Shown in pieces: positions 16,416 through 26,847 of a stretch of DNA of 64,000 nucleotides. Both the position numbers and the translations under genes were made by a program. Under the pieces are notes generated by a model. The model was given only the letters and a program-made list of their open reading frames with translations. It was not told the DNA's origin and searched no databases. Position 1 is the stretch's first letter. Each line of letters begins with the position of its first letter. Origin of the DNA: an uncultured Opitutia bacterium (GTDB taxonomy: Bacteria > Verrucomicrobiota > Verrucomicrobiia > Opitutales > Opitutaceae); contig CAIMFY010000069.1 in NCBI GenBank assembly GCA_903840415.1, positions 38,189 to 102,188 of the forward strand, written 5' to 3'.

Positions 16416-19214
16416 TCAGCGCGGGGGAAATTCGAACTCCGCCTTTACGCCAGTCTTGGAGAGCACGAGATAGGCGGCGAACGGCAGCATCCGTTTCGAC
16501 ATGAAGCCTTGAATCAACTCGGTGCGCCCCGTTTCCAGCAGGCGCACGACTTCCTCCGCGGGAATCTCCTTCGCGCAGAGGTGCCGCTTCAAGGTGAAGA
16601 CGATCCGGTTGTCCTGGTCCGGGCGGCGCACAAAATACGACTCCGCGGTCTGCAGAATCTCGCCGTCCTTGTGCGACTTGCTCGTGCCGAGGACGACGGC
16701 CTGCGAGAGATCGGGCGGCGCCTTGGCCTTGCGCGCAATCGGCTTGCCATCCTTGTCGAGCTTCGGTGCGCGCGGCGGAAATTCCCACGAAAACTTCGCG
16801 CCTTCGCGCTTCAGAATCGCATCGAACGGCCGGCCCTTCTTGGAAATAAAGGCTTTGATTAACTCGGTCTTGCCGTCGCGGATGAGCTGAATCGCCATCT
16901 CGCGCGTGATCGGTTTCTGGCACATCAAGCGGCCGATACGGAACGTTTGCTTCCAACCCTCGCCGTCCCGCTCGCGCAGGACGTGACTCGAACCCACTTC
17001 GCACAGGCCAGCACCCGTCTTTTCATCGACCCAATAGGGCTCGACCGTGCCGAGATCGACCTTGTCACCGAAATCATACTGCGCCTGCCACTTTCCCTTT
17101 TCCGGATCTTTAACCAGCTTGAGCAACGCCGAGAATCGCGCGCGCGTTTTGGCGGAAATGAAACCGTCGAGCGGACCGACCTGGCCTTTGGAAACGAGTT
17201 CCTGCACCTCTGACTCTTCCATTTTTCGGCCGCCGATGACCTTGTAGATCATGAACTCGCCGTCCTGCGACTTGAAGCCGCGCAGGGTTTCGCGCAGCGG
17301 TTTGCCGTCGGTGGGTGAAACGATTTCGGTCACGCGGGCGATCGAATCGTCCTCCTCGAATCCCTTCACGCGCTCGATGATGCCTTTCGTTTGCTCGATG
17401 ATCTCGTCCATGAACTGGGCGCGGGGAAATTTGCTGTGCTCCATTTGGCGGAGCTTGAATTCCCACTCGCCGGTCATCGCTGGCTGTGTGAGCGCATCGG
17501 CCTTCACGGCGCCGAGAAACTGAATCACCTGCTCGGCCTTGGCGGTCGGGATGAGTTCACGCAGCGGACGATCAATATACTTTTGATTGATTAGGCCGTC
17601 GATGGTGTCGGCGCGCGTGGCGGGCGTTCCGAGACCGCGTTCTTTCATCGCGTCGGCGTGCTCGTCGTCATCGACGAGTTTGCCGGCAGTCTCCATCGCG
17701 GAGAGGAGCGTGGCCTCCGTGTAACGTGGCGGCGGTTTCGTGGATTCGGCGTGCAGCACGGGATCGACGGTCTTGGCCTTCGCGGGCGAACCGTCCTCCT
17801 TGCTGAGCGCCGGCAACGCTTTCGAGTCGGGCGATTCGTCATCGACCGTGCTCTTACCATAGACGGCGAGCCAGCCGGGAAAGGTGAGCACCTTGCCCTC
17901 GGTTTTGAAATCGTGGCCGGGCGCGACCGTGCTGGTGCGCGTCGTGATGTCGAACTCCGCCGCCGGATAAAACGCGGCGACGAAGCGCCGCGCGATCATG
18001 TCGAAGACTTTTGCCTCCATTTCGTCGAGGTGCTTGGCCTCGTGCTCGGTCGGGATGATCGCGAAGTGATCGGAAATCTGCTCGTTGTTGAAGATCTTCT
18101 TGTTCGGCCGCAGCCAGCCGGCCTCAAGGACTTTGTGGGCGTGCACGCCGAGATCGCCGTGGAGGTTGTTGAGCGTCTCGCGACAAGTGGGAATGTAGTC
18201 CTCGGGTAGCGCTCGCGAATCGGTGCGCGGGTAGGTGATCATCTTGTGGCGCTCGTAAAGCGCCTGCGCGATCTGGAGCGTGCGTCGGGCGGGCAAACCG
18301 TAGCGGTTGTTCGCCTCGCGCTGGAGCGTTGTCAGGTCATAGAGGCGCGGCGCCGCCTGCGAGCTGCCCTTTTTTTCCTCGGTGACATTAGCGAACGGCT
18401 GGCCGGCGCACGCGGCGACGACGGCTTCGGCCATCGCCTGGTCCCAGACGCGATCGATGCGATCGTGGTCGTCGCCCTCGGCTTTCTTGAAATTTGGGCG
18501 TTGGTAAACGCCCTCGTAGCGGCCCTTCGCGACTTCAAACGTCGCGGTCACGCGCCAATATTCGCGCGGCTTGAAATTCCGGATCTCGAGTTCGCGGGCG
18601 TAAACGATGGCGAGGGTGGGCGTCTGCACGCGTCCGACGGAGGCGACGTTGCCGGCGCGCGAGCCGAACATGCGCTTAGTGAGCGCGCGCGTGCCGTTGA
18701 TGCCGATGAGCCAGTCGCTCTCGCTGCGGCAGCGCGCTGCGTCGGCGAGGCCAGCCATCTGCTTGCCGTCGCGAAGATGCTTGAATGCATCCTGGATACC
18801 GCCGGTCGTCATCGTCTGCATCCACGCGCGCTTCACGGGCAGCTTGCACTTTGTGAGCTGGTAAAGATACGCGAAGATCAACTCACCCTCACGGCCGGCA
18901 TCACAGGCGTTGACGACTTCGGAAATGTCTTTGCGCGCGAGGAGTTTTTTCAACTCGTTAAAGCGCTCCTTCGATTCGGGCACGGGCTTGAGGCCGAATT
19001 TCTCCGGGATGATGGGGAGAGTTTCAAGGCGCCAGAAGCCGTATTTTTTCTTGTCGATGTCCTCGGGCATCTCGAGTTCGACCACATGGCCGAGCGCATA
19101 CGAGATGACGTGCGTGTCGTTCTCGTAGTGGTCGCCCTTCTTCGGAATTTTTCCTAGTGAGCGCGCAAGATCGGCCGCGACGGACGGTTTCTCGGCGATG
19201 ACAAGTGACTTCAT
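16416..19214 (-). CDS. topB: DNA topoisomerase III (type IA)
   Basis: 932 residues. Relaxes and decatenates DNA through a 5'-phosphotyrosine intermediate. The TOPRIM domain has EKPSVA (residues 8-13) and DAGREGE (105-111). The active-site tyrosine is Y328 in ITYPRTDSRALPED. The C-terminal ~300 residues hold repeated modules of the topoisomerase C-terminal repeat type (DGKTELIKAFISKKGRPFDA and TGRTELIQGFMSKRMLPFAA), each followed by a segment ending EFPPR or similar. No zinc-finger cysteine clusters are seen. I chose ATG 19214 because MKSLVIAEKPSVA is the typical N terminus. Confidence 0.93.
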   Translation of the reverse strand: MKSLVIAEKPSVAADLARSLGKIPKKGDHYENDTHVISYALGHVVELEMPEDIDKKKYGFWRLETLPIIPEKFGLKPVPESKERFNELKKLLARKDISEVVNACDAGREGELIFAYLYQLTKCKLPVKRAWMQTMTTGGIQDAFKHLRDGKQMAGLADAARCRSESDWLIGINGTRALTKRMFGSRAGNVASVGRVQTPTLAIVYARELEIRNFKPREYWRVTATFEVAKGRYEGVYQRPNFKKAEGDDHDRIDRVWDQAMAEAVVAACAGQPFANVTEEKKGSSQAAPRLYDLTTLQREANNRYGLPARRTLQIAQALYERHKMITYPRTDSRALPEDYIPTCRETLNNLHGDLGVHAHKVLEAGWLRPNKKIFNNEQISDHFAIIPTEHEAKHLDEMEAKVFDMIARRFVAAFYPAAEFDITTRTSTVAPGHDFKTEGKVLTFPGWLAVYGKSTVDDESPDSKALPALSKEDGSPAKAKTVDPVLHAESTKPPPRYTEATLLSAMETAGKLVDDDEHADAMKERGLGTPATRADTIDGLINQKYIDRPLRELIPTAKAEQVIQFLGAVKADALTQPAMTGEWEFKLRQMEHSKFPRAQFMDEIIEQTKGIIERVKGFEEDDSIARVTEIVSPTDGKPLRETLRGFKSQDGEFMIYKVIGGRKMEESEVQELVSKGQVGPLDGFISAKTRARFSALLKLVKDPEKGKWQAQYDFGDKVDLGTVEPYWVDEKTGAGLCEVGSSHVLRERDGEGWKQTFRIGRLMCQKPITREMAIQLIRDGKTELIKAFISKKGRPFDAILKREGAKFSWEFPPRAPKLDKDGKPIARKAKAPPDLSQAVVLGTSKSHKDGEILQTAESYFVRRPDQDNRIVFTLKRHLCAKEIPAEEVVRLLETGRTELIQGFMSKRMLPFAAYLVLSKTGVKAEFEFPPR

Positions 19215-19261
19215 GTGGCCGCGAGCCGTTAGGCGGCGCACCGATCAAGTGCAAGAAATAG

Positions 19262-19292
19262 TTTCGCGCGCAACATGGGGATGCGCGCGAAA
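19262..19292 (-). terminator. Hairpin after the class V aminotransferase gene
   Basis: Perfect 10-bp stem 19262-19271/19283-19292 (TTTCGCGCGC arms) with an 11-nt loop, 20 bp after the aminotransferase stop. The following minus-strand sequence has only a weak T content, so termination efficiency is uncertain. Confidence 0.5.
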
Positions 19293-19311
19293 ATGAATCC
19301 AAGAACTCGAA

Positions 19312-20400
19312 TCACACCGCAACCTTCGGCGTCTCGGCGAGCGCAGCGTCGAAGGACTTCAGCATCGCGGCGATCGTTTCGTCGGTCTCGTCGCCCATGT
19401 TGGAGATGCGGAAGGTCTTTCCCTTCAGCTTGCCGTAGCCGCCATCGATTACGAGGTGATGCTTCGACTTGAGCGTCTTGTTCAGCGCGACGAGATCGTA
19501 GCCGAGGTTGTTCGCGAAGCAGTTGAGCGTGACTGAGCCATAGCCGTCCTTGGGGAAAAGCTTGAAGCCGTGCGCAAGCACTCGGTCGCGCACCGTCTTG
19601 TTTAGTCGCGCATGGCGGGCGTAGCGGGCTTCGAGGCCCTCGGTCTTGATGTCGTCGAGCTTCGAGCGTAGCGCGTAGATGTGCGGGATGGTCGGCGTGC
19701 TCGGCGTCATGCCTGCCTCGTGGTTTTTCTGAAACTCGACGTAGTCGAAATAATAACCACGGTCCGACATCGTCGCGGCGCGGGCAAGCGCCTTCTTGGA
19801 AACCGACAAGAATGACAGACCGGGTGGTAGCGCGAACGCCTTTTGCGATCCGCTCACCAGCACGTCGATCCCAAGTTCGTCTTTCTTAATCGGCAGTGCG
19901 CTGAGCGAGCTGACGGTGTCGACGATGGCGATGACGTCGGGAAATTCGCGGACGACTTTCATGATCGCGGCGAGGTCGCTCATGCAGCCGCAGGAGGTTT
20001 CGTTGTGGATGAGGGTGATCGCGTCGTAGGCGCCGGTGGCGAGTTCCTTGCGGACCGCCTCGGGATCGACGGGCTGGCCCCACTCGAACTTCAGCGCGGC
20101 GGCCTGTTTGCCGCAGCGGAGCGAGACGTCGTTCCACTTGTCGGAGAAGGCGCCGTTCATGCAGTTGAGCACTTTCTTTTTGACGACGTTGCGCAGCGAG
20201 CCTTCCATCACGCCCCACGCGCTGCTCGTCGATAAATAGACGGCGTCCTGCGTGTAGCAGAGTGCCTGTAACTCCGGTTGAATGGAGTTATAGAGCGCGA
20301 CGAAATCCGTGCTGCGGTGCCCAATCATGGGCTGCGACATGGCGCGGAGCGTTTTTTCCGAGACGGCGATGGGGCCGGGAATAAAGAGTTTGTAGCTCAT
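19312..20400 (-). CDS. Class V PLP-dependent aminotransferase (alanine-glyoxylate/serine family)
   Basis: 362 residues. Fold-type I aminotransferase. [18 protein letters not shown] is the typical start (a GPxxV motif near the N terminus), with MIGHRSTDF following. The PLP pocket shows Asp161 in [14 protein letters not shown] and the Schiff-base Lys187 in [14 protein letters not shown]. The family includes alanine-glyoxylate and serine-pyruvate transaminases and, in some phyla, stands in for phosphoserine aminotransferase; the window also has thrH, which can act as phosphoserine phosphatase, so a serine-pathway role is possible but unproven. It is divergent from lpxK over 73 bp. Confidence 0.85.
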   Translation of the reverse strand: MSYKLFIPGPIAVSEKTLRAMSQPMIGHRSTDFVALYNSIQPELQALCYTQDAVYLSTSSAWGVMEGSLRNVVKKKVLNCMNGAFSDKWNDVSLRCGKQAAALKFEWGQPVDPEAVRKELATGAYDAITLIHNETSCGCMSDLAAIMKVVREFPDVIAIVDTVSSLSALPIKKDELGIDVLVSGSQKAFALPPGLSFLSVSKKALARAATMSDRGYYFDYVEFQKNHEAGMTPSTPTIPHIYALRSKLDDIKTEGLEARYARHARLNKTVRDRVLAHGFKLFPKDGYGSVTLNCFANNLGYDLVALNKTLKSKHHLVIDGGYGKLKGKTFRISNMGDETDETIAAMLKSFDAALAETPKVAV

Positions 20401-20473
20401 GGTGTGTGCCCAGAGGCAGTGTGGAAAACAGATTGCGCGCCGGAGGGCGTCAACCTTCATTCGTGCGCACCGG

Positions 20474-21688
20474 ATGCCGCACCATTGGCTAACGAAACGA
20501 CTTAACGCGCTCGAACTCTACACGATTGACGTGATTTATGGGCGGCGCTCCGACGCGGCTGCCGCTGTGTATGGTGCTTTTTTGCAGGCGCTGTCGTGGT
20601 TATTCAGCGGGGCGGTGCAGGCGCGGCTCTGGCTCTATCGTCACCGGATTTTCCACGACCAGCCGCTTGGCTGTCTCGTCGTCGTGGTCGGTAACCTCAC
20701 CGTTGGCGGCACCGGCAAGACACCCGTCGTCGAGAAATTTGCGCGCGCCCTGCACGAACGCGGTCGCAAAGTGGCCATCCTCAGCCGGGGCTACAAGAGC
20801 AAGGCGCCGCCCATTTGGCAGCGCTGGTGGAATGATCTGACCTATGCCGCGGAACCGCCGCCCCGCATCGTCAGCGACGGCGAAAATGTGTTGCTCAACA
20901 GCGAGGAAGCCGGCGATGAGCCCTACATGCTCGCCCGCAATCTCCCGGGCGTGATCGTGCTTGTGGACAAAAACCGGGTGAAGGCCGGCGCCTACGCGAT
21001 CAAGAAGTTCGGCTGCGACACACTCATCCTCGACGACGGATTCCAATACTTGCCGCTCAAGGGCCAGCTCAACCTGCTCCTCGTGGATAAAACAAATCCG
21101 TTCGGCAACGGCCATCTGCTGCCGCGCGGGGTGCTGCGCGAACCGATTAAGCACCTGCGCCGCGCGAGCTACGTTTTCCTCACCAAGTCCAACGGCCAAC
21201 GAGACCATGATCTCGAGGCGCTCATCGCGCGGCACAACCCCGACGCCGACATCATCGAGTGCGCGCACCGGCCCCAGTATTTGCAGCGACTCGGCGTGCC
21301 CCGCGGCAGCACAGAGGAACGCGTGCCGCTGACCTTTCTCAAGGGTCGCCGCGTGTTGGCATTCAGCGGCATCGCGACGCCGGAGAGTTTTGAAAAATTT
21401 CTGCGTGACCTCGGCGCTCTGATTGTCGCGCGCGAGCGCTATCTTGATCACTATCGGTTTGCCGAAGAAGATTTCGACGAACTCATGGCGCAAGCGAAGC
21501 GCGAGGGCGCCGAGTGTCTCGTGACGACTGAGAAAGATGCGGTGCGGATTCCTGAGGGACGCACGTGGTCGCTCCCGATTTATTACCTGCGCCTTGAAAT
21601 CGAACTGATCAGCGGAGCGGCTGATTTCAACGAAGCGGTCTCGCGGATTTGTTTTCCGCAAAATGGCGTGCGCGCCATGAAGGAATAG
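20474..21688 (+). CDS. lpxK: Tetraacyldisaccharide 4'-kinase
   Basis: 404 residues. Phosphorylates the 4' position of the lipid A precursor at the inner membrane, which shows that this organism makes lipid A. Features: an N-terminal membrane-associated helix, the Walker A-type loop [18 protein letters not shown], the conserved LSRGYKS, the GDEPYMLAR loop, and catalytic [12 protein letters not shown]. The sequence is slightly longer than E. coli LpxK (328) owing to inserts and an N-terminal extension. I chose ATG 20474; earlier in-frame starts would run into the divergent aminotransferase gene. Confidence 0.93.
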   Translation: MPHHWLTKRLNALELYTIDVIYGRRSDAAAAVYGAFLQALSWLFSGAVQARLWLYRHRIFHDQPLGCLVVVVGNLTVGGTGKTPVVEKFARALHERGRKVAILSRGYKSKAPPIWQRWWNDLTYAAEPPPRIVSDGENVLLNSEEAGDEPYMLARNLPGVIVLVDKNRVKAGAYAIKKFGCDTLILDDGFQYLPLKGQLNLLLVDKTNPFGNGHLLPRGVLREPIKHLRRASYVFLTKSNGQRDHDLEALIARHNPDADIIECAHRPQYLQRLGVPRGSTEERVPLTFLKGRRVLAFSGIATPESFEKFLRDLGALIVARERYLDHYRFAEEDFDELMAQAKREGAECLVTTEKDAVRIPEGRTWSLPIYYLRLEIELISGAADFNEAVSRICFPQNGVRAMKE

Positions 21689-21777
21689 ACTGACGCTGCT
21701 TTTCCATCCCTGCGCGACCGGCTTTCCTTACCTTTCGCTTGCAGGCTCGCCGGAGTGCGGCGTTATTGGCCGGCAAC

Positions 21778-22902
21778 ATGATTATTGATCCTCGTTTCAA
21801 CGAACTTGCGGCCGGGCTCACGGGATTTTCCACGGAACTCAAGAAAGGCGAGCGCGTGTTGATCGACGCTTTCGATGTGCCAGATGCGATGGTGATCGCG
21901 CTCATCCGCGCGACGCGGGTCCGCGGGGCGCATCCCTACGTTCAACTCCACCGCGCCCGCGTCACGCGCGAAATGTCGCTCGGAGCCGAGGAGGATCAAT
22001 TCGCTCCGCACGCCGAGATCGAACTCGCGCGGATGCAAAAGATGGACGCCTACATCGCGCTCCGTGGCTCCGACAACATCTTCGAATCGTCCGATGTGCC
22101 CTCTTCCCGCGTGCAACTGGTCTCGCGGCTAATGAAGCCGGTGCTCGATCACCGCGTGGGCAAGACGAAATGGGTCGTGCTCCGCTGGCCGAGCGCGGCG
22201 ATGGCGCAACAGGCGGGCATGAGCACGGAGGCGTTCGAGGATTTTTACTTCAAGGTATGCACGCTCGATTACGCGCGGATGGTGCCCGGCATGGACGCGC
22301 TCGCCGAGTTGATGAAGAAAACTGATCGCGTTCACCTCAAGGGACCTGGCACGGATCTCACGTTTTCGATCAAGGGTATCGGGGCCCAGCCGTGCGGCGG
22401 ACTTCGCAACATCCCCGATGGTGAAGTGTTTTCCTGCCCGGTGAAGGATAGCGTCGAGGGCTACCTGCAATACAACGCTCCGACCGTTTATCTCGGCGCG
22501 TCGTTCGACAACATCCGGCTCGGGTTCAAGAAGGGCAGGGTCGTCGAGGCGACCTCGAGCAACACGAAACGTCTGAATGAAATTTTGGATAGCGACCCCG
22601 GTGCCCGCTACATCGGCGAGTTCGCGCTCGGATTCAATCCGCATATCCTCGAGCCGATGCGGGACATTTTGTTCGACGAAAAAATTGCCGGTTCGTTCCA
22701 TTTCACGCCGGGCCAGGCCTACGAAGGCGTGGGCAACGGCAACAAATCACAAGTGCACTGGGACATGGTCTGCATTCAGCGGCCGGAATATGGCGGCGGC
22801 GAAATCTGGTTTGACGGGAAGCTGATCCGCAAGGACGGCCTGTTTGTGCCAAAAGCGCTGCACAAATTGAATCCAGGGTATCTGCTCGGAAACAAGAAGT
22901 GA
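21778..22902 (+). CDS. M29-family metalloaminopeptidase
   Basis: 374 residues. Thermophilic-metalloprotease family (aminopeptidase T/AmpS). The C-terminal domain carries probable metal ligands: Glu in [15 protein letters not shown], Glu in [10 protein letters not shown], His in [13 protein letters not shown], and His/Asp in SQVHWDMV. Length is a little under the ~410 usual for AmpS. I chose ATG 21778; earlier in-frame codons encode non-conserved sequence. It overlaps the next gene by one base (TGATG), so the two are co-translated. Confidence 0.88.
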   Translation: MIIDPRFNELAAGLTGFSTELKKGERVLIDAFDVPDAMVIALIRATRVRGAHPYVQLHRARVTREMSLGAEEDQFAPHAEIELARMQKMDAYIALRGSDNIFESSDVPSSRVQLVSRLMKPVLDHRVGKTKWVVLRWPSAAMAQQAGMSTEAFEDFYFKVCTLDYARMVPGMDALAELMKKTDRVHLKGPGTDLTFSIKGIGAQPCGGLRNIPDGEVFSCPVKDSVEGYLQYNAPTVYLGASFDNIRLGFKKGRVVEATSSNTKRLNEILDSDPGARYIGEFALGFNPHILEPMRDILFDEKIAGSFHFTPGQAYEGVGNGNKSQVHWDMVCIQRPEYGGGEIWFDGKLIRKDGLFVPKALHKLNPGYLLGNKK

Positions 22903-23876
22903 TGCGCGATTTCATCCAGGCGTTGCCCAAGACCGAGACGCATCTGCACGTCGAGGGCGCGCTGCCTTACGAATTGCTGGAGGCGTGGCGGCCGGCGGAT
23001 TATCCGCCGAATCCGCCGTTTCGCGCCCGCAGCTACCGCTACAGGACGTTTCCAGATTTTGAGAAAATTTTGCTCGACGCCGCGCTCCCTTGGTTCACTA
23101 CGCCGGAGCGCTATTACGAGGCGTGCAAGGTGATATTTGCAAAACAACTTGCCCAAAACGTGCGCTATGTGGAGACGAGTTTCCATCTGCCCGTCACGAA
23201 GTTCATCAACGTGCCCGGTCCGGAAATCATCGCCGCGATCCGCGCTGCGGTGCCTGCCGGTCTTGAGGTGCGCATTTTTACCGGGATGCTCCGTAGCGAC
23301 ATCACCGGCGATTTGCGCCCAACGATCAATCAACTCCACAATTGGGACGGTCTGGCGGGAGTGGATCTGCATGGTTTCGAGCAGATGCCGACATCGATCG
23401 AGACGGCGGAGGTTTGGGCGCGCCTGCGCGCGGCGGGCAAGGTGACCAAATGCCACGCAGGCGAATTCGACGGCCCGGCACGCGTTCGCGAAGCGATCGA
23501 ACTTCTCGGGGTGAAACGTGTGCAGCATGGTGTGCGCGCCGTCGAAGACCCGGCAGTCGTCCGGCTCGCCGCAGAACGCGGTGTGACCTTCGACGTCTGC
23601 CCAATCAGCAACGTCGGTTTGAGGGTGGCGCCGTCGATTCGCGAGCATCCGATTCGCCGGCTGATGCAGGCGGGCGTGCGCTGCACGGTGAGCACGGATG
23701 ATCCGCTGTGCTTTGCCAATTCTCTGGTCGAGGAATACACGGCACTGGCGCTGGAGCTGAATTTCACCCGTGCGGAACTCGCCCAAGTCGCCCGCAACGG
23801 CTGGGAAGTCGCCGACGTGCCGTCGACAGTGCGCGATGCGGCTCTGACTGAAATCGCGCGGCTCGCCAAAGGTTGA
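22902..23876 (+). CDS. Adenosine deaminase family hydrolase
   Basis: 324 residues from the ATG at 22902; a GTG one codon earlier is possible. Amidohydrolase-fold purine deaminase. Zinc ligands and catalytic groups are visible: [12 protein letters not shown] at the N terminus (HxH), [10 protein letters not shown] (zinc His, catalytic Glu), [12 protein letters not shown] (His), and [11 protein letters not shown] (Asp pair). The central part is shorter than in classical Add. It could deaminate adenosine or, as in related subfamilies, adenine or modified purines; the sequence does not decide. Start overlaps the M29 peptidase stop. Confidence 0.88.
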   Translation: MRDFIQALPKTETHLHVEGALPYELLEAWRPADYPPNPPFRARSYRYRTFPDFEKILLDAALPWFTTPERYYEACKVIFAKQLAQNVRYVETSFHLPVTKFINVPGPEIIAAIRAAVPAGLEVRIFTGMLRSDITGDLRPTINQLHNWDGLAGVDLHGFEQMPTSIETAEVWARLRAAGKVTKCHAGEFDGPARVREAIELLGVKRVQHGVRAVEDPAVVRLAAERGVTFDVCPISNVGLRVAPSIREHPIRRLMQAGVRCTVSTDDPLCFANSLVEEYTALALELNFTRAELAQVARNGWEVADVPSTVRDAALTEIARLAKG

Positions 23877-23897
23877 ACTGCGGTCCACCGTCGCTTC

Positions 23898-24941
23898 GTG
23901 TCGAAAGAATCCTACACCGTTCCCGAGGGCATCCGGCGCCTGCGCGCCGACAAGGCGCTCGCGCTGGCCTTTCCTGATCACAGCCGCACGGCGCTCCAAC
24001 GGGCCTTCGACGCAGGGCTCGTCACGATTCACGGGGTTGCGGTGAAGCGCGACCACAGCGTGGCGGGCGGAGATGTCGTGGAGTTTGCCTTGCCCGAAAT
24101 GAAACCGGCGACGCTCCGGGCGGTGGACATTCCGCTCGACGTGATTTTCGAGGACAAACACCTGCTCGCGGTCAACAAGCCGGCCGGCATGGTGGTGCAT
24201 CCTGGTGCGGCGACGGGGGAGGACACGCTCGTCCACGCCTTGCTGGCGCATTGCGCCGGTGGTCTCAGTGGCATCGGTGGCGTCGAGCGTCCTGGCATCG
24301 TTCACCGGCTCGATCGTGAAACAACGGGGATCATTATCGTGGCCAAGAACGACAAGGCCCATCGCGGTCTCGCTGCGCAATTTTCCGATCGCTCACTGCA
24401 CAAGGAGTATCTCGCGCTCGTTACGGGCACGCCGACGCTCCTTAGCGGTAGCATCAAGAAGGCGATCGGTCGCAACCAGCAGCACCGGCACAAGATGACA
24501 GTGATCGACGACGAGGATGAGGACCGGCACGGCAAGGATGCGCACACCGACTGGGAGGTCGTCGAGAAGTTCGGCAGCGTCGCGACGTTGCTGCGCTGCG
24601 TGATTCACACCGGTCGCACGCACCAGATCCGCGTGCACCTGAAGTCGCTCGGTCACATAATCCTCGGCGATGCAATCTACGGATGGAAACCTGACCGGCG
24701 GCTGGCGAAGCAACCGGAGCGCGTGATGCTACACGCCGCGCATCTCATCGTCGCTCACCCGATCACAAAGAAGACTTTGGATTTGCGCGCGCCCCTACCG
24801 GCGGATTTTGAAATGCTGATGACGCAGCTTAGAAAGATCGCGGCGACGGAGGCGAAAGCGCAGCGGCTAGTTGTCACGCCGGCGAAACCGCGGCGGAAGC
24901 CGGCTGCGCCGGAATATCACATCCACGAGTCGCGAAAGTGA
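23898..24941 (+). CDS. RluA/RluD-family 23S rRNA pseudouridine synthase
   Basis: 347 residues, GTG start. N-terminal S4 RNA-binding domain (about 10-75, TALQRAFDAGLVTIHGVAVK). The catalytic domain has the motif VHRLDRETTGIIIVAKND with its catalytic Asp. KPAGMVVHPG and HTGRTHQIRVHLK are also diagnostic. The S4 domain and overall length fit RluD (positions 1911/1915/1917 in E. coli numbering) best, but RluC-like specificity cannot be excluded. A charged insert (DDEDEDRHGKDAHTDWE) and a basic C-terminal tail extend it. It converges with the Ppx/GppA gene at a 10-bp gap. Confidence 0.9.
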   Translation: MSKESYTVPEGIRRLRADKALALAFPDHSRTALQRAFDAGLVTIHGVAVKRDHSVAGGDVVEFALPEMKPATLRAVDIPLDVIFEDKHLLAVNKPAGMVVHPGAATGEDTLVHALLAHCAGGLSGIGGVERPGIVHRLDRETTGIIIVAKNDKAHRGLAAQFSDRSLHKEYLALVTGTPTLLSGSIKKAIGRNQQHRHKMTVIDDEDEDRHGKDAHTDWEVVEKFGSVATLLRCVIHTGRTHQIRVHLKSLGHIILGDAIYGWKPDRRLAKQPERVMLHAAHLIVAHPITKKTLDLRAPLPADFEMLMTQLRKIAATEAKAQRLVVTPAKPRRKPAAPEYHIHESRK

Positions 24942-24951
24942 CGTGGTGCGG

Positions 24952-25884
24952 TCAGAGTTTCTCCAGCATTTCCGCGGCAAGACCGTAGCGGAGGTTGAAG
25001 AGGGAATTGCGGTAAGCGTCGAAGCCGCCGATCTTGGCCAAAGTGACGAGCGTCGCTAACGCCGTCGGAAACACATCGGCGCGGTTCGGTGGCAGGCCGG
25101 GAATCTGTCGGCGCGCGGACAGCGGGAGGTTGCCCAGTTCGGCGAGCAAATTGCGCAGCGTGGCCAAGGTGATGACTGGATTAGTCTGCTCGAATGTTTT
25201 CCCTGTCCGGGCGGCAATGATCGCGCGCACGGTGCTGACTGTTCCGCCGGTTCCGATCGCTATGGCGGGTGCGAAGGTGAAGCCACTGGCGAGGACCACA
25301 GCGCTGATATGGGCGGCGATGTGCTCTGCCGATTCGGTGGAAAAGCAGGCGGCGAAGTCGGGCACAAATTTTTCGGCGAGACGCACACAGCCGAGTTGGA
25401 GACTGACCGCTTGGCAGATTTTCCGATCGATAAACGTCAGGCACTCCAAGCTGCCGCCGCCGAGATCAAATACGTGGAAATCGCGCAGCACGGCGAGCGC
25501 CGGATCGCAGGTTAGACCGCGGCCGATGAGGTGAGCTTCCTCGTCGCCGGTGAGGATGCGAACGCTCAAGCCCGTCGCGGCGAGAACGCGGGCACGAAAC
25601 TCGGCTCCGTTTGCCGCATCGCGCACCGCGCTCGTCGCGACAAGGACGCTTTGTGCCGGAGAAAAGGCGGTAGTCTCACTCAGTAACGCCACGATGGCCG
25701 CTAGCCCGCGGGCCATGCCTTCTTCGCTGAGACGGGGTTCGGCCCGGCTGATGCCAGCGCTGATGCGCGCGTCGAGTGTGCGGGAGGCGAGTGCCGTAAT
25801 GTTGCCGGAGTCCGACCGTGTCGCCACGAGCACCTTGATCGAGTTGCTGCCAATATCGACGACGGCGACGACGGGGGTCGGCAT
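24952..25884 (-). CDS. Ppx/GppA phosphatase family protein
   Basis: 310 residues. Actin-like ATPase-fold phosphatase that cleaves polyphosphate or pppGpp. Motifs: VVDIGSNSIKVLVATR (phosphate loop 1), TGDEEAHLIGRGL, VFDLGGGSLECL (phosphate loop 2), and AIGTGGTVSTVRAI. It lacks the C-terminal HD domain found in the longer members, so it is the short Ppx2/GppA-like form. It starts 3 bp after rsmI on the same strand, which indicates an operon. Confidence 0.9.
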   Translation of the reverse strand: MPTPVVAVVDIGSNSIKVLVATRSDSGNITALASRTLDARISAGISRAEPRLSEEGMARGLAAIVALLSETTAFSPAQSVLVATSAVRDAANGAEFRARVLAATGLSVRILTGDEEAHLIGRGLTCDPALAVLRDFHVFDLGGGSLECLTFIDRKICQAVSLQLGCVRLAEKFVPDFAACFSTESAEHIAAHISAVVLASGFTFAPAIAIGTGGTVSTVRAIIAARTGKTFEQTNPVITLATLRNLLAELGNLPLSARRQIPGLPPNRADVFPTALATLVTLAKIGGFDAYRNSLFNLRYGLAAEMLEKL

Positions 25885-25887
25885 GGC

Positions 25888-26610
25888 TCAGAGCGTGAAA
25901 TCGGCCGGGGCGATCAGGAGGACAAACTCGCCCTTGAGACTGGTCTTCGCGAGTCGCGCCTGCACTTCGCCGGCGGGACCGACGAGGAACGTTTCGTGGA
26001 GTTTTGTCACTTCCTTGGCGAGGCAGATGACGCGGGCTGGTCCCAGCGTAGCGACGAGTTCTTCCACGGCCTTGTCGATTCGGTGACAGCTCTCGTAGAG
26101 CGCGAGCGTATAGTCGAAGGCGCGGTATTGCTCGAAAAAGGCGATCCGCGCGGCGCTCTTCGCCGGCAGAAATCCGACGAAGAGAAATCCGTTCGATGGC
26201 AGGCCGCTGGCGCTGAGCACAGCGGTAAGCGCACTCGGGCCGGGCACGGGGACGACGGGCAAATTTCTCCGACGGCACGCGCGCACGAGGCGAAAACCCG
26301 GATCGCTGAGGGCGGGGGTGCCGGCGTCGCTGACGACGGCGACGGACTTGCCGGCGGCAAGTTGGTCGGCGAGCTTTTCGGCTGTCTCGATTTCGTTGTG
26401 CTCGTGGTAGGCAACGAGTTCGCGGCGGAGACCGAGGCGCGTGAGCATTGAGCCGGTCGTGCGCGTGTCTTCGCAGGCAATGAGGTCGACTGCGCCGAGG
26501 ATGGCCCGGGCGCGGTCGGTGAGGTCGGCGAGGTTGCCGATGGGTGTGGCGACGACGTAGAGAGTGCCGGGCAGCGGGGTGAGCGAGGCGTTGGCGGCGG
26601 GTTCGGTCAT
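25888..26610 (-). CDS. rsmI: 16S rRNA (cytidine-1402-2'-O)-methyltransferase
   Basis: 240 residues. SAM-dependent tetrapyrrole-methylase-fold enzyme that 2'-O-methylates C1402 in the ribosomal P site. Signatures: GTLYVVATPIGNLADLTDRA, IACEDTRTTGSMLTRLG, LVAYHEHNE, VVSDAGTPALSDPGFRLVR, and VPVPGPSALTAVLSASGLP. It is shorter than E. coli RsmI (286) at the C terminus, as in many phyla. First gene of a two-gene unit with ppx/gppA. Confidence 0.94.
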   Translation of the reverse strand: MTEPAANASLTPLPGTLYVVATPIGNLADLTDRARAILGAVDLIACEDTRTTGSMLTRLGLRRELVAYHEHNEIETAEKLADQLAAGKSVAVVSDAGTPALSDPGFRLVRACRRRNLPVVPVPGPSALTAVLSASGLPSNGFLFVGFLPAKSAARIAFFEQYRAFDYTLALYESCHRIDKAVEELVATLGPARVICLAKEVTKLHETFLVGPAGEVQARLAKTSLKGEFVLLIAPADFTL

Positions 26611-26630
26611 GTCAGGCGGGAAAAAGGCAC

Positions 26631-26658
26631 AAAAAAATCCGGCGCAAGGCCGGATTTT
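26631..26658 (-). terminator. Rho-independent terminator of the lipoprotein transcript
   Basis: Perfect 10-bp stem 26634-26643/26649-26658 with a 5-nt loop, followed on the minus strand by seven T residues. It separates the pgi-coiled-coil-lipoprotein unit from rsmI. Confidence 0.92.
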
Positions 26659-26680
26659 GCGAGAGAGAACTGGCGCGGGT

Positions 26681-26842
26681 TTAACGGCCGGAAGTCTGAC
26701 CCATGCCAGGGATCTGGCCTTCCCAGCCGGCGGGCCGGCTCCACGGGATCGAGGTATCCTTTTGCGGCGTAAGCGAGCAACCGGTGACGGCGAGGCCGGC
26801 GGCTAAGACCAGCCACGCGGCGAATTTCTTGAGCAAAGTCAT
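26681..26842 (-). CDS. Small lipoprotein, 53 residues
   Basis: A short gene easily missed by size cut-offs. The N terminus is a lipoprotein signal: basic MTLLKKF, a hydrophobic stretch, and lipobox AVTGC with the modified Cys at residue 22. The mature ~32-residue peptide is Pro/Gly/Trp-rich (SIPWSRPAGWEGQIPGM). It begins 5 bp after the coiled-coil protein gene and is followed by a strong terminator, so the transcription unit supports it. The function is unknown; it probably sits in the outer or inner membrane. I do not know a named family. Confidence 0.8.
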   Translation of the reverse strand: MTLLKKFAAWLVLAAGLAVTGCSLTPQKDTSIPWSRPAGWEGQIPGMGQTSGR

Positions 26843-26847
26843 GGTGA